A DNA stretch of 64,000 nt from Glaciozyma antarctica PI12 (GCA_002917775.1 KZ627159.1:204010-268009); one strand, 5' to 3'. Shown: positions 22,184 to 34,651, numbered from the stretch's first letter. The notes: generated by a model not told the origin, from the letters alone. Numbers and translations: made by a program.

Positions 22184-24758
22184 CTATGACTCCTCGTCGG
22201 CCTCGGACAGAATCATGAAGGCGCGCTTGGCGAGCGGACTGCCAACTACGTGCAGGGAGGCTGGTGAGCGAGGATCCTCCTGGAGGAGGAAGCGAGGTCG
22301 AACGAACCTTTTGGAGCGAACTGAAGGCTCTTACGGCGCGCGCGGTCGATCGACGCTGCGATGGTCGCGGTGACTGATGAACGCACATCAGTCAACGAGC
22401 ACGAGTGAGGAGGAGAGAAGCTCGACTCACGCGCAGGATCCGTCGCCGTCATTCCTCCGAGGGATCCCAGCGACGCCAACGCCTTTGGTTCCATCGACTT
22501 CCTCCTCTGCTCGACTTCATCAGCGACGTTCGTCAGAGAGAGAAGCGAAAGAATCGTACTTTCTGGAACGTGGGCTCCTTGCCTCCGTCCACGAGGTACT
22601 GGTCCTCAGGCACACGCTTTCCAATCTCGGCGCAGCGGACGACCCACGAGATGCCGACGAGGAAGGGCTTGGGATCAGGGTGCGCTCGGAAGCGATGGAG
22701 GGTTCCTGGACGTCCGCTCTTGTAGACGATGTGAGTGAGCGTGAGCGTCGGTCGCATCGTGACCTGCAAAGCGATCGTCAGCCACGCTCTCAGCGAGCGA
22801 GGAAGAGAAGGACTCACCCTCGCCCCCATTGACTTGAGCATGTCGACAAAGATCATCCCCGCGTCGTCCCCCTCGAGCGTCCTAACATCCACAAACGCCA
22901 CGACGCCCTGAAGCACGTTGCTCTTCGGCTTCGCGCTAACCTCCCCCTCCGCAATCGCCTCAATCATCGCCGTTGAGCTCGAGCTCGAAACACCAATGCT
23001 CGACCTCCTCGGTGGACGAATATGACTCTGCCCACCCGACGTCGACGCCGTAGGTCCCGAGATACTCGCACGCGGCTTCGCAGCCGGCGCCTCGGTGAGA
23101 GGAACCTCGTACTCCTCCTGATACGCCCCAGCACTCGTCCCGATCGTCCGACGCCTCTCGACCTTCGCTTCTCTCGCAGACGCACGCGCCTCAGCGGGCG
23201 AAGACGATCCACCGACCGACGCATGCGGCATAGCGAGCTTGCTCAGCATCGACTGGAGCTTCGCAAGCCGCTTCGCCGTGTCCTCCGACATGCCGCTCGT
23301 GTTCGCTTCGCCCGTCGAACTGTCCCCCGCTTCCGTCTCGACCGGCATCTCGGGTGCAGTATGTGCTTGGGCGAGTCGAGGGATTCCGCTGCGGCCGGTC
23401 GTCGTCGTTGGTCCGGCGTACTTCGATTGGAGGCCTGAGGTGGGGACGGATTGAAAGGGGAGGGGAGCGAGATGGGAGTAGGCGAGGAGCTGCGGGTCGA
23501 TAGTTGGAGGGGCGAACTGCATGGAAGGGACTCGACGAGGAGGAGGGAGGGCGTAGGAAGTGCGTTGCATTGGGCCGGAAGTGGGGCGATGGGAGGGGAC
23601 GGTCAGGGGTGGGCCGGCGGAGGAGAGGATCGAAGGAGGAGGGACGGAGGAGAGGGTGGAAGAGACGGTGGGGTGGGAGGTGCGCATCGAGGGGAGCTTC
23701 TTCTTCGGTGGGCTGCGAAGGCCGGATCCCGACGAGGTGGTGGCGTGCGAAGGGAGGAATCCAAATCCCTCTGCGCGAGGCTTCTTGCGCGGAGAGAGGA
23801 AGTCGATATCGTCGTCTGAGCTGTCCGACTCGACGACGTGCTTCTTCGTCGCACGTGGTGGAGGGGCGGACCGGAAGGGAGAGGAAGGGGGGATGGGGAG
23901 GAGGCTTGAAGAGGGGCCGGAATACTCGCTCATGACGATGTCGGGATCCGCGTCCTGGTAGAAATGGAGACGAGGAGCGGGAGAGCGGACAGGGGAGAAC
24001 ATCGACGAGGGGACGGCATTCTTCTTGGGCGAGGTGAGGTCGAAAGGGCGAGGACCGTCCGACGTCGACGGTTCGACAGGAGCAAAGTGCGGTCGCTTAG
24101 CTGGCGACGACATCATCGACGTCCGCTCCCTACTCCCTCCTGCGCCGACGTTGCTGTCCTCCGCCTCGAATCCGCGCTTGTTGTTGTTTCCGCCTGCGGC
24201 CCTTCCATCCCCAGTTCCGCCCGGCGCGCTCGCCGAACCCGACGTCCGGAAGTTGAGCGAGAACGGATCCCGCTCCGTTCCCTGCTCTACTCTCCCTCCC
24301 AGACTCGAGTCCGTCCTACTCCCTCTGACCTCTCCGTCCTTCTTCGGACTCCTGGGTGCTTTGACCGCTGGTCCGACGCGTACTCCCATCCCTGAAATAC
24401 CAGCTGCAGCACTGGCCGGTCGTTCCAAAGGTCTGATGGCCCTCTTGACCACCGGCGCCGCTGGAAGCCCATGAGGGACTGCTGCCTGCTTGCCTCCGAG
24501 CTCGCCGAACTCACTCATGGGAGGAAGTGCGTTCGCCTCTCCCAGCACAGCTCTTCGTGAAATCCTCGAGGTAGTAGAGGAGGTCAAGGAGGGCTGGCGG
24601 GAGGAGGTGCGGGAGGGGAGGGAGGAGGGCGACGCGGTGGTGTTGTTGTTGACCGTTGAGGAGGTGACGAGGTTTTTGCGCGACTGGGAGCGAGTCGTGG
24701 GCGTCTGGGGAGTTGTTACGCTAGATGGTACGAAGTAGGGGAGAGGAGCGGTGGCCAT
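22184..24758 (-). CDS. BRCT-domain protein with long disordered N-terminus
   Basis: 782 residues from exons 24758-22818, 22763-22560, 22506-22431, 22373-22308 and 22245-22184. Residues 1-600 are Ser/Pro/Arg-rich and disordered, with several SPKK-like patches typical of CDK or DNA-damage kinase targets. A single BRCT domain follows at about 610-710: GVVAFVDVRTLEGDDAGMIF, MLKSMGARV, then after an intron LTHIVYKSGRPGTLHRF, and the hallmark tryptophan segment FLVGISWVVRCAEIGKRVPE. A short basic tail follows (IDRARRKSLQF). BRCT domains bind phosphopeptides in DNA-damage signalling and replication; the layout (disorder, then one C-terminal BRCT) resembles microcephalin-like fungal proteins, but the orthologue is not certain. 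The frame is exact through all junctions. Confidence 0.85.
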
Positions 24759-25288
24759 GGTCGAGCCGGAGAGCTGAGGGAGGGAGGTCGTGGGGTGGAG
24801 ATGAGGTCGTGACTGTTGTTTGTTTGTTGTTTGAAGTGGCGCACGCGGTCAGCGACAAGTCAAAGTAGCTCAGTGTTGTGCTCACCATCGTAGGAGTCGC
24901 CTGGCTGGGGACGGAGAGGGAGAAGGAGAGGTGAGGGTCAAGGCGGTTGAGTGACGGCGAGTTGGGCTGGAGGAAGCTGCTTCAAGACGAAGGGCGGGAC
25001 TCACTCCACCGATCTTGACTGGCCGGCTGAACTTGCTTTAGTTTAACAACCTGGGCGCGTGGAGGGGAGAGGGAGAGCAGCTCAGCTCCAAACAACCTCA
25101 TGGAAGTCGGGGGTGACCCGGTCCACACCTTCACCTTGACTTTCACCACTTTTCTACACACCGACGGCGACGACGACGAGGAGGAAGGGAAGGGATTGCA
25201 GAGGCAATGCAGAGGTGCGTAGAGTGCAAAGAGTGAGGAATTCTAGCACCGAGACGAGATCACGATTAAATCAACAAACTACTGCTCC
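24759..25288. other. Intergenic: BRCT gene promoter and ASNSD1 3' flank
   Basis: No gene seen. Both neighbours are on the minus strand, so this holds the upstream region of the BRCT gene. Confidence 0.4.
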
Positions 25289-27990
25289 TCATTCCAACAG
25301 CGCATCTCCCTTCGCCTGTCCACTCCCCAGCTCCATCTTCGCCGTCCTAGCACCTGCATCCAGTCAAATCATCAGCTTGCAATCTTCTCAACCGCGACAA
25401 AGCCGAGGACTCACCGAAGTGAATCGCCCTCTTCTTGAGCGTCGCCGCCCCACTCAACCCGAGCTCCTTCGCCAGCAACCGCAAGATCATCTTGTCGCCA
25501 ACGCCCTCATCAAACCGCATGTCAACCTTCATCCAAATCGGCGTTCTCGAGCCTGCGCAACGCACGCGAATCAGCTCCTCGCTCTTCGCACCTTCGCACG
25601 CGCTGCTTACAGAAATCGACGACGTGACCCGCGAGGAACGGGTACCTCGCCTCCTTACCGTGGTACGAGATGATCCTATCGTCCCTCCCGAGATTCTGCG
25701 CCACGCATCAGCTCCATCCCCGCAGCTCGACAGAAAAAAGACGCACCCTCGACCCCAACCGATCGATATCCATCTGAAGCTCCTTGATCAACGCCGCCCA
25801 ATCCCCCTCCGGCTTCGTATAGAACGCCCTCCTATGCCTTGCGTATCCACCCAGCAGCTCGTCCGCCCCGAGTCCGCTGAGGAGGACGCGCGCTTTGGAT
25901 TCGTACGGTACGGGACCTGTGCCTGAAGGATCTTGGACGACTCCACGACCGCGCGCGGCGAAGAAGAAGGCGATGGCGATGCTCTGCGTTCTTCGTTAGC
26001 AGCGTCGAGGGAGGAGAGGAGGACGCACCAAGTCCATGACGGTTCGGTTTGGTCGCATGAGCTCGATGACCTTGGGTCGCTCGGCGAGCATCTCCTGATA
26101 CCCGACGTTAACCTCGACGAAATTCCACTTCCGATCCGTTCTCAACCTCCTCAGCTCCTCGAGCGAAGCGCGACCCGTCAGCCGATCTGGGACTTCGAAG
26201 ATCGCAGGATCCGGAGGGAGCAAGGCTTGAGGATCCTCGGTCGTCGACATAGGCGTGGCGTCCTCGTCCAGCAGCACGGGCTTCTCGTCCTCCACCTCCA
26301 TCGACGTCTCCAGCCAGACGGGCTTCCGCTGCTCCTCCTCCTCCCTCATCGGACTCGCCGCCGCGCTCAAAGCCCCCTCATCGACGTCCATAAGTTCCTG
26401 ATTCCTCGCCTTCCCTTTCCCCTTCTTCTTATTCGTTCCAGGAGGAAGGTTGAACTGCCCCCTCAAGCTCCTCGGGTTCTCAAACCCGACATTGATCAAA
26501 TCGACCGCCTCTCCGCGCGGCAGAACGCGATCCAGAATGAGCGCCAACGTCGTGCAGTCTATCCCTCCTGAGAAGAGTACGGCGATTCGAGCGCCGGGTG
26601 CGGGAGGGAAGAAGGAGGGTGAGAGGACTCGTTTCCGGAGAGCGGTTTCGAGCTCTTTGAGGAGGTTGTGGATCGTGAGGTGGAGAGGGGCGGTGAGGAC
26701 CGGGAGACCGGAGGTGCTGCGGGAGAGGAGGTTGTGGGGGAGGGGGAGGGTGGGGTTGAGTCGGTCGAAGGGGTAGATCTGCGGAGTGGGGGTTAGCGAA
26801 GTTCTGGCGAGAGGGTGGGAGTGCGAACGAGGATGTCGGTACTGAGTCCCATTGATTTGGGATAGCGAGGGTAGGAGGAGAGACCTGTGTGAATTGGGAT
26901 CAGTCTCTGCAGTTCGTATGAAGGAATGTAGTCGAACCTCGCTTGCCGTCGACCTAGAGACGCGACAACTCAGCGAACGCTCTCCTCGCTGGCAGTAATC
27001 TCGACGACTTACCGACCACGACTTGCCCTTCAAATCAAGCAGATGATAGCAATGCACTGCATCGCACGAAACCTCTTCCCACTCGTTCAGCGGGAAGTCG
27101 ATGCTGGGTCCGTTTGAGCTGAGGAAGAGGAATGGTGATATCGGCGTAGGGCGATGCATGAGGAGGGAACGACGGCCGAGAGGGTCGCGCGCAAAGTAGA
27201 TTCGCTGGTTCGAGGCTTGGTAGTAGACGAAGGCGTAGGGTCCTTCGATGTTCCTGATCGCAGCGAAGAAGTTCGAAGGGCCTTCGCGCTGGATGAGGTC
27301 GAACAGCTTGCATCCATCGTTCTCGTCCGGTGAGATCTGAATGGATCATCAGCTCCTTGTTCGCGCAATCCTACTGTGCCAGCTCACCTCCAATCCATCA
27401 AAGATCTCTCCGTTAAAGAGCAGAACGTCGCCGTTCTCCGCCGTGAACGGCTGCGGCGTCACGTCCGTTCCTCGCATGTGCAGCACCGACGCATGAAAAC
27501 GCATCTCAAAGTGAAACTTGCGCTTCGCCTGGACATGCTTGATGAGCGTCGTCGAGGAATCTGGCCCTACAGACCGCGCATCAGCTCTGCGCCAACCTCC
27601 AACCTCTCCTCGCACCACGGCAGCGTACCTCGGCTCCTCACAGCATCCACAAGCACCTGCCACGTCTCGTTGGCGTCCAAGTAAGCCACTGGCTTCGCAC
27701 CGTCAGGCAAAGGGATCCCAGATTCCGACCCGTCCGTCAAGCCGTCGAAGGAGGAGCTCGGAGAGGAGCTGTTGGAGGAGGGGGAGTCGCTTGAGGTAGA
27801 ATCAGGCGGAGGAGATGTGCCTGAGGCAATGTAGGACGCGATGTAGGACGAGCTGAAGGTGGTCAGTGCCGGTTGCTGAGCAAGCGCGTTCGCGAGAGGG
27901 GCGTGGGGAGCGCCGGCGCGCTTGGAGCTTGTGGGAGCTGGCAGAGTTTGGGACTAACCTTGAGCGGATCCCAAAACAGATCCCGCACAT
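25289..27990 (-). CDS. ASNSD1: Asparagine synthetase domain protein ASNSD1
   Basis: Two-domain protein of the ASNSD1 family: an N-terminal class II glutamine amidotransferase-like domain and a C-terminal asparagine-synthetase-like ATP-pyrophosphatase domain. Eleven exons (27990-27959, 27852-27629, 27566-27388, 27336-27013, 26953-26938, 26884-26829, 26778-26029, 25983-25747, 25695-25611, 25552-25415, 25353-25289) give 701 residues. It begins MCGICFG, keeping the Cys2 expected of an Ntn amidotransferase; [11 protein letters not shown] and [10 protein letters not shown] follow. The PP-loop is [18 protein letters not shown], and [20 protein letters not shown] follows after an insert of about 75 residues, basic then acidic, that human ASNSD1 lacks. 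Exon 26953-26938 is a 16-nt microexon. Whether the protein makes asparagine is unknown in any species I recall. Confidence 0.93.
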
Positions 27991-28561
27991 CGCCTTGAGC
28001 TGCTGTTACGCGCGTGCGTCGTCGTGCCGGCAAGTCGAGCTCTTGAGGCGGGGTCGAAGGTCACGGCTTGGGATGAAACGAGCGACGGTGCCGTCTGGCA
28101 GACCTGGCAGGGCGAAGGAGAGGCGGTCCAAAGCAAGGGGAGCTGGGTAAGCGTTGAGATCGCAGGGGCGGAAGAGAGAGCGCCAAGTTCGAAAGACGCA
28201 GCGGGCGAGATCCTGCCGAGGTGAGGGCGCTCCGTCTCTCCGCGTCTCCCTCCCAGCCGATTTGCAGTGAGAGCTGCACTCGAAGGAGGTACCAAGTCAG
28301 GCGCGCTCTCCCCTCCTCTGTACACCGTTCAAAAGGTCAAAACAACGGAGAATGCACTTCCGCTCGTCGCGTCAACAACGCCAACTGCTCCCTTGCCAGC
28401 TGGACGAGCTGGCATCCGTACTGCTTCGGCTGCATTTCTGAAGCACCAGGCGCTTGGAAGAGACGAAACCTGAAGGCACGGCGAGACTTGGCTGTCGAAA
28501 AACGGGTCTCTGCTCTCTCCTCGACCTAGTTCCTTGGAAACACCAAGAGGCTCCGCAGGGC
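27991..28561. promoter_or_regulatory. Bidirectional promoter region, ASNSD1/AVL9
   Basis: 571 bp between divergent starts. No further gene is seen; the AVL9 frame is open upstream of its first ATG, so the exact start is not fixed by the sequence alone. Confidence 0.45.
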
Positions 28562-31463
28562 ATGCTAGAAGAACCACCACGGATGGACGACGACGGAGAA
28601 GCAGCCTCCACCTCCCTCTCACGATCCTCCTCCTCCGATTTCGCCTCAGCCAACTCCAGCGCTTCCGAACGCCTTGACGACTCGGACGACGAACCAGCAG
28701 CTGAGCCTCAGGACGTCGAGGATGTCGACCTAGAGGACATCAGCCTTGATTCGGCTCCTATCCCGCTCGCCTGCACCCTCCCTGAACCCGCCGACGAGCC
28801 GCCAGCTCCCCCCATCGCGTCACCTCCTCCCACCGTCAGCGCCTCCACCAGCTCTCACCAGCTCGACTCCCTCCCCCCGCCCCTCACCGGACTCTCCACT
28901 CCCACTCCCATCTCCACGCCATACTTCGCCTCGCGCTCTTCCTCGTCCTCCCTCTCGAAAGAGCCGCCAGCCAGCGCCAGCACGGGCGCGAACGTCTGGG
29001 GCGTCTGCCTAGTGGCCTTCGATCATGCTATCGGTCCAACCGTCGAATTTGCGTACCCAGAGGCGCTGCAGCAGAACGAGGAGCTCAACAGGACGCTGCC
29101 ATTCCTCGCTCTGCCGGATGGGGCTCATATGGTGCGTTGCTTGGCGGGTCCTGGGAGGTGAGGAGGGAGCTGACGAGCGCGAAAACGCAGAGGGAGGAGG
29201 ACTACTCGTACTTCCACTTGCTGCTGCCGAGTATCGCACCCGACACGATCTTTGGCATCTCGTGCAATCGCCAAATCCCGACGAGCGAGCTCACGAACAA
29301 GGGCAAGGAGGTCACGCGGAGCACGGTGCAGAAGGCTATCGTTGTGCTTGCTTCCAAGGTGCGTCGTTTCTGTTTACGCAAAAAGGGAGAGGAGGAGCTG
29401 ATGGCATCGGTGCGATTCAGCCCATCTTCGGACCTCTGCGCGACAAGCTGGGGGTCATCACGCGCGCCTTCTTCGCGCAGAAGGACTTTGATGACAAGAG
29501 CATCCTGGTGGACCTGTACTCGAGCTTGGAGATTCCGGTGGAGGCTTTTGGGAGTGGGAATGGGGAGGACCCAGGGGACGAGGCGCAGATGTACATGGGT
29601 GAGTCGGTTCAGTCGGAGTGAGGGGAGCACAGGCTGACGGACCTGTAGGAACGTCATTGCGGGAGCTGGTGTATAAGTTTAGGAACAAGACGTTGCTGCT
29701 GGTGAAGCTGTTGATGCTCCAGCGCAGGGTGAGTTCATCGAATCTATCGCTGCGCAGTCGGAGCTCACGCACGCTTTCGCAGGTCATGTTCTACGCTCAA
29801 TCGACCCAAGTCGAGTCTCTATGTACATTTCAGTACTCGCTCGTTGCTCTCATCCCAGGTGCGTCCATCTCTCTCCCCCTCCTCAGCGCCACAGCTGACC
29901 CAAGCTCAGCCCTCCTCACAAATCTCGACGACTCCGCCTCCCCTACCCTCGACGAGCGATCCAAACGCGTTACCCGCCCTATGACCCTCAAGACCTCCGA
30001 CCGTTCCTCTCTAATACGCTACCTCGGCCTCCCCCTCAATATCTTTGGCGAGGTTCGTCCTCCCGCTGTCCTTGAGTCCGTGCGAGACTTACGTGTTGTC
30101 GACTGCAGGGCTCCTTCTTTCAACCTTATCTACCGCTACAGCAGATCGACCTTCTCAAGAATCGCTCCTACCTCGTCGGAACGACCAACAGCATCTTTCA
30201 GCAGCAGCGCGACTGCAAGATTGACGTGATCGTTAACGTACGTCTCTCCTTCCATCTCCCCTCCAGTGCCCAAGTCCTGAACTCTCCGCACACAGATCGA
30301 AAGCGCCTCGCTGGAAATCCTCGACCCGCGCCTCGCCTCCCTCCTTTCTCTCACCGCCGCCGACCGCAAATGGATGGACGAGATCGTCACGACCGTCGAT
30401 AACTCGTGGAACGCTGAGGACCCTTCCCGACCGCTTGGGCTCAATTTTGTGGGAAGCGACGACTTCTTGAGAGCAAAGTTCGAGGTGCGTTCGCTTGGGA
30501 GAGGGGAGGGAGGGAGCTGATGAAGGCTGCAGGAGTACATCTGTTCGCTGTTGGCGTGCGTCAAGTTTACGGACTTTCTGGCAAAGGGGGAGAGGGGCAA
30601 TGTGCTCATCTCGGGGAATGGTGAGTGGCGTTGGGGGCTTGAAGATGCGATGGCGCTGACGAACGTCATGCGGCAGATATGGATACGAACGGCCTTTCGT
30701 CGTTCAACGAGGGCTTCGTCAAGGCGTTCAAGGCGACGCCAGCGTTCGAGCTCTGGGACCGAACAACGGATTCGGTGATCTTCGACCTCGTCGAGCCAAG
30801 GTCCGTCATTCTGCCGTTCATTCGGAGACCCCTTCTAACGTCTCGCGCAGACACCCGATGGAAGGGAAGACAAACCCGATCGAAGACGTCGGGATCCGCC
30901 TCGCTCACGGACTGCACGACCTCCGCCTCGAAGAGAACCTCGCCCCAACGCGCGAAGCCATCGCCCGAGGCCTCACCACCGGTTCCGAATCCCTCTGGAA
31001 GACGTATACCTCCCTCCGGAGCGATTTCAGCAAACGCCAACTCGAGCGACGCGAAGCCGAAGCCTCTCTCCCGCCCGCATCGTCCAACGAACTCCCATTG
31101 GCGACTACGGTCTTCGCGGGCGTAGATGTGGCTAGGACGGGCGCCGCCTCTCTCGCAACTGGGATAGGGTCCTTCCTCTCCTCCAAACGATCCCTCCTCT
31201 TCCCCGCGCCTTCTCCCACCGACCCCACCCCTCCCTCTCCCTCGTTCGGATCCTTCTTCAACTCCCCCTCTTCCCCCGCTGCGACGGCTGGAGCGAGTGT
31301 GAGTGGGTTCTTTAGTGGGTTTGGGAGGAAAGGTGAGATGGAGAAGAAGGGAAAGGGAGGGATGGAGGAATTGGAGGAGGAGTTGGGGCCGATTAGAGAT
31401 TTGGATCAAGAGTGGAGGGAGAGGAAGGAGAGGGAGGCGAGGGGTTGGGAGAGGGGGGCTTAG
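28562..31463 (+). CDS. AVL9: AVL9 late secretory pathway protein
   Basis: DENN-related protein acting in exocytic traffic from the Golgi. Eleven exons (28562-29131, 29191-29358, 29421-29598, 29649-29728, 29783-29858, 29910-30052, 30109-30237, 30296-30484, 30533-30620, 30677-30800, 30851-31463) sum to an exact frame of 785 residues (yeast Avl9 764). After an acidic, serine-rich N-terminus of about 130 residues comes the AVL9 core: VWGVCLVAFDHAIGPTVEFA, LPFLALPDGAHM, IFGISCNRQIPTSEL, VTRSTVQKAIVVLAS, ITRAFFAQKDFDD, then SLRELVYKFRNKTLLLVKLL. The C-terminal 150 residues are low complexity and charged. The first ATG is used; ATG 28583 (MDDDGEAAS) is equally possible. No frame problems. Confidence 0.93.
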
Positions 31464-31589
31464 AGTAGATCTGTAAAATTATGCAGAGATTGAGAACAGC
31501 AGCTGGGTGTCTGAGTCGTTCTCCGAGGAGACGCTGCGAACTTGCTCCTGGGACTTCTCGCTCTTCCTCTCCTAGCTCTCCCGTCCACC

Positions 31590-32080
31590 ATGTCCACCCC
31601 CTGCGAAGGTACCATCCTCCTCACTACCACCACCATCTCCCCCTCCCTCGTTCCCTCCTTCCTCTCCCTCCTTCAACCCCTCTTCCGCGGCATCATCTCG
31701 GAGCCCGAGTGCTACCACTTCCAAGTCGCGCTGAGCCCGCTGCAGCCTGGGGTGATTAAGGTTATTGAGGGGTGGAGGAAGGAGATGCAGTGGATTCATG
31801 AGGTACGCTGTCGTGGTGCGAAGCAGGAGGGAGCTGAGGTGGCGGCCGCAGGTTCAGTTTCAGAGGGAGTACTATGGGCCGTTCCTCGCTGCGACGGAGA
31901 AGATGTGGATTAAGCCGAGTGAGGCCGTTTCTTCCTTGCGAGGAGGAGGAACTGAGTGCGTGCGCAGGAACGATTGAGATGCTGGAGGTTGTGGAGGGAT
32001 TCGAGTACCATGCGAATGCGGTTGAGGTTATGATGAAGGTGGTGGAGAGGAGTGTTGCTAAGGAGCTTGAGGGGGCGTAG
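31590..32080 (+). CDS. Small protein with ABM-like (dimeric alpha/beta barrel) fold
   Basis: 130 residues from exons 31590-31802, 31852-31918 and 31968-32080. The order of elements (EGTILLTTTTISPSLVPSFL, ECYHFQVALS, GVIKVIEGWRKEMQWIHEV, FLAATEKMWIKPRTIEMLEV, GFEYH) resembles antibiotic-biosynthesis-monooxygenase-like proteins: a beta strand, a helix, the E.W motif and a terminal strand. Such proteins act as monooxygenases or as isomerases of quinone-like substrates, but no catalytic role can be assigned here. It has no signal peptide or membrane segment. The start is the first ATG after the AVL9 stop (126 bp). The splice frame is exact. Confidence 0.7.
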
Positions 32081-32255
32081 GAAGCTGTCGTGGTCGAATG
32101 GAGCAGGTTGTAGCCGCGCACATCGAGCGGGAGGAGGAGCAGGGAGCAGAGCGATGCGAACGTTCGTCGGCCGCTGGGCGCCTCCCTTCCGAAGCAGAGC
32201 GTAGAGGGACCAGTCCCCATGTTGCACAGGTTCCATTGCCTCGCTTCACTCGTAC

Positions 32256-32682
32256 TCAGAACGGGATCGGCGCGTACGCTTCGCACCTCCCCTCGCACTC
32301 CTCAGGGAAGGTCTTGTTGCATTCGCGCCTGTTCCCAACGCATCAGCTCCTTCCTCTCCCGCCCCATCGCACTCACGTATTCCCCTCATAATCACACTGA
32401 TTACACCTAAAGCCCGAGAAGCAGAACGGCTTGGGTCCGATCTGCGCACGCATCAGCTCGGCTCTGTCTCTCTTGCTGGCGAGGACTCACGTCGCCAACG
32501 ATGCCGCTGGGCCACTTGCCATCTTTGACGCATCGGACTTTCCAGGTCGGGCAGGCGAAGGTGTGGACCTCTCCTTCGGGGGTTGCGAGGAGGAGTTGAG
32601 AAGGCTCGGTCGTGGGCGCCGAGAGGACGGTGGCTAGGAGAGAGGCCAGGAGGGTGAAGGGAACGAGAGAGTAGTGCCGCAT
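32256..32682 (-). CDS. Secreted cysteine-rich small protein (8 Cys)
   Basis: 109 residues from exons 32682-32491, 32441-32377 and 32328-32256. The N-terminus is a clear signal peptide (MRHYSLVPFTLLASLLATVL ending SA). The mature part has eight cysteines, an even number suggesting four disulfides: FACPTWKVRC, FCFSGFRCNQC and RECNKTFPEECEGRC, plus one possible N-glycosylation site (NKT). It has no GPI tail, and the spacing does not match the CFEM pattern I know. Secreted cysteine-rich proteins of this size act as wall proteins, adhesins or host/plant-surface effectors; the specific role is unknown. All three coding exons keep cysteines and frame, which supports the model. Confidence 0.78.
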
Positions 32683-33360
32683 GGTGCTTGGTGTGCTGGG
32701 CTAAGTTGAAGGCTTAGGAGGAGGAAGAGAGGTGGGAGCGGAGAAAGGGGTCTTAGTAGGGCGGATTGGCCTATCAGAACGCGCGCAGCTGTCAGTCTGC
32801 TTCAGGATCGCACAGCGGCACCAAACAGACGATCAACGAGGTCAGAAGCGAGAGAAAAGACGAGATAAACTCTGGTGGAAAATAGCCTGGACATCGTAGA
32901 ACGCCACCTCTTCCTCCGCGGACTTGAGAGCAGCGCTCGCGGTGAGCCTGCTGGCTCAGCCGACGGTGAGTTGACCCACGTGCGCTTCTCGACGTTTAGC
33001 AGTACAGTGTGTGACCAGGTCAAGAACCCAAGTCTCGGAATAAAACAAGAGCAAGTGAGACGACACCGAACGTCGACTTGCGAAGTCCTCCTGCGATGCT
33101 CCTGCGACGACCGACTCGAATCGACTACTTGCAAATCGCAGCTGTGTCCAGCACAGCACCAGCTCAAAACACGAACAGCACCCCCACCATGCAAAGCAAC
33201 GCACCAATCCCCAGCATCGCCGACTCAGCTGCATCGCGAAACTTCATCAGCACGCGAATCCCCAACTGAAGCAAGCGAGGACGTACCGCACTGAAGGGGC
33301 GCTAGTCACAACACTCAGTGCAATACGTCGTCCCTTGATCGCCTCCCGCGTTTAACTCCT
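32683..33360. other. Intergenic: promoter of the secreted-protein gene
   Basis: 678 bp without a supported gene. It should contain the upstream region of the minus-strand secreted protein and the 3' UTR of the F-box gene that ends at 33361. Confidence 0.4.
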
Positions 33361-34651
33361 TTAACATAGTCCTCCCAGTCCTCCGTGCACATCACGCACG
33401 ACGAGCTTATCCAGCTTAGGCAGGAAGTCGGACTTGGTACGAATACGTTCCAGGAATGCGACGAAGAGTTTCGGCTCCTCGCCTGGAACGTCGTAGGGGA
33501 ATACGTTGATAGTGTCGATGACGAGGATTTCGAGACGAGAAGGAAGGTGGGGGACGACGGCGTTGGTGGCTGCTTCGACGCGGAGGGAGAATTGGCGGAG
33601 GAGGGGAAAGCGGGGGAAGATGTCGTCGAGGTAGGTCCCTGGGAAGGTGATGCCGGTGAGGCAGAGGGTGAGGAGGTAGGGAGTGGCGAAAGCGAGGGCG
33701 GCGAGGAGGCCGGGGGTGGTGAAGCTTCCGCGGAGGTCGAGGGAGAGAGAGAGGAGGGCGTTCGGGAAGGTGTGTTGGGCGAGTAGGAGGAGCTCTTCGT
33801 CCGTGGCTGGAGCTTCGAAGCGAATGCGAACGTCCGTCGCGCGGCAGGCGACAATCTCGTGCGGCGCCTCGAATTTCTCCCAGTGATCGCGGCCTTGAAC
33901 GATGGCGTGGAGGGATTGGGGTGAGAGGAGGTGCGGAAAGAGGGGGTAAAGGAACTTGACCCTCAGAGGAGGGTTCCAGCATTCCCCGACGTCCCAACCG
34001 CCGAGTTCGAGTTCCACGAGATTGTCCAGCTTGAAGAGCGCGCTGATAACGATTTCCTGCATACCTCGCTGGTCGGGAGTCGGAAGAGTGTAGATGGCGA
34101 GCTGGTTGAGGTTGGGGAGGTAAGGAATGAGCCTGACGAAGAGGAAGAACTCGAGAACAGGCGGAGGGTCATCAGGGGAGGCCGCATCCATGGCTTCGAA
34201 AACCAGGCGGCGCAGGAGCTCCCCTTTAAACTTCTTCGCTTTGATCTGAGTGAGTATGCGAGAGGTGTCCTGCTTCGTAGCTCCCGCTTGGAACCAGGTG
34301 TGAGCTCTCGCGATCGGCAGCAGGCGACGGCAGGTGAGAGCGAGAGCTCGATTTGCCGGGCCAGGAAGTTCGTCGCTGACCAGGGGGAGGATTTCGTCGG
34401 GAAGGCAGAGGAGAGTGGGAGGTTTGGCGAAGAAGGTCGGGCAGAGCTGGCGGTGAGAGGTGCGGGCGAAGGCGAGGAAGGATAGAGGGTCGAGGAGAGT
34501 GACGAGAGTGAGGAGTACATCGTCGGGGAGGTAAGGAGTCGAGTGCTGCTTCGTAGCTCGACTGTGGCGCTAGCATCAGCTCCATCAACACGAGGAGGCA
34601 CGAGGACTAGAGCGGCGCGTACCTGCGTTTCTTACGCGCGGTCACTGCCAT
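33361..34651 (-). CDS. F-box/LRR-like protein, inverted paralogue A
   Basis: 409 residues from a 29-nt first exon (34651-34623) and one long exon (34561-33361). The short first exon codes for MAVTARKKRS and is followed by a 61-nt intron. A degenerate F-box follows at about residues 18-60 (YLPDDVLLTLVTLLDPLSFL then FARTSHRQL). Further on are ALALTCRRLLPIARAHTWF and leucine-rich strands (LIPYLPNLNQLAIYTLP, LDNLVELELGGWD, YLLTLCLTGITFPGTYLDDI). It is paralogous over its whole length to the gene at 36240-37623 on the opposite strand, including the intron position. Likely an SCF-type substrate adaptor; targets unknown. Confidence 0.78.
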
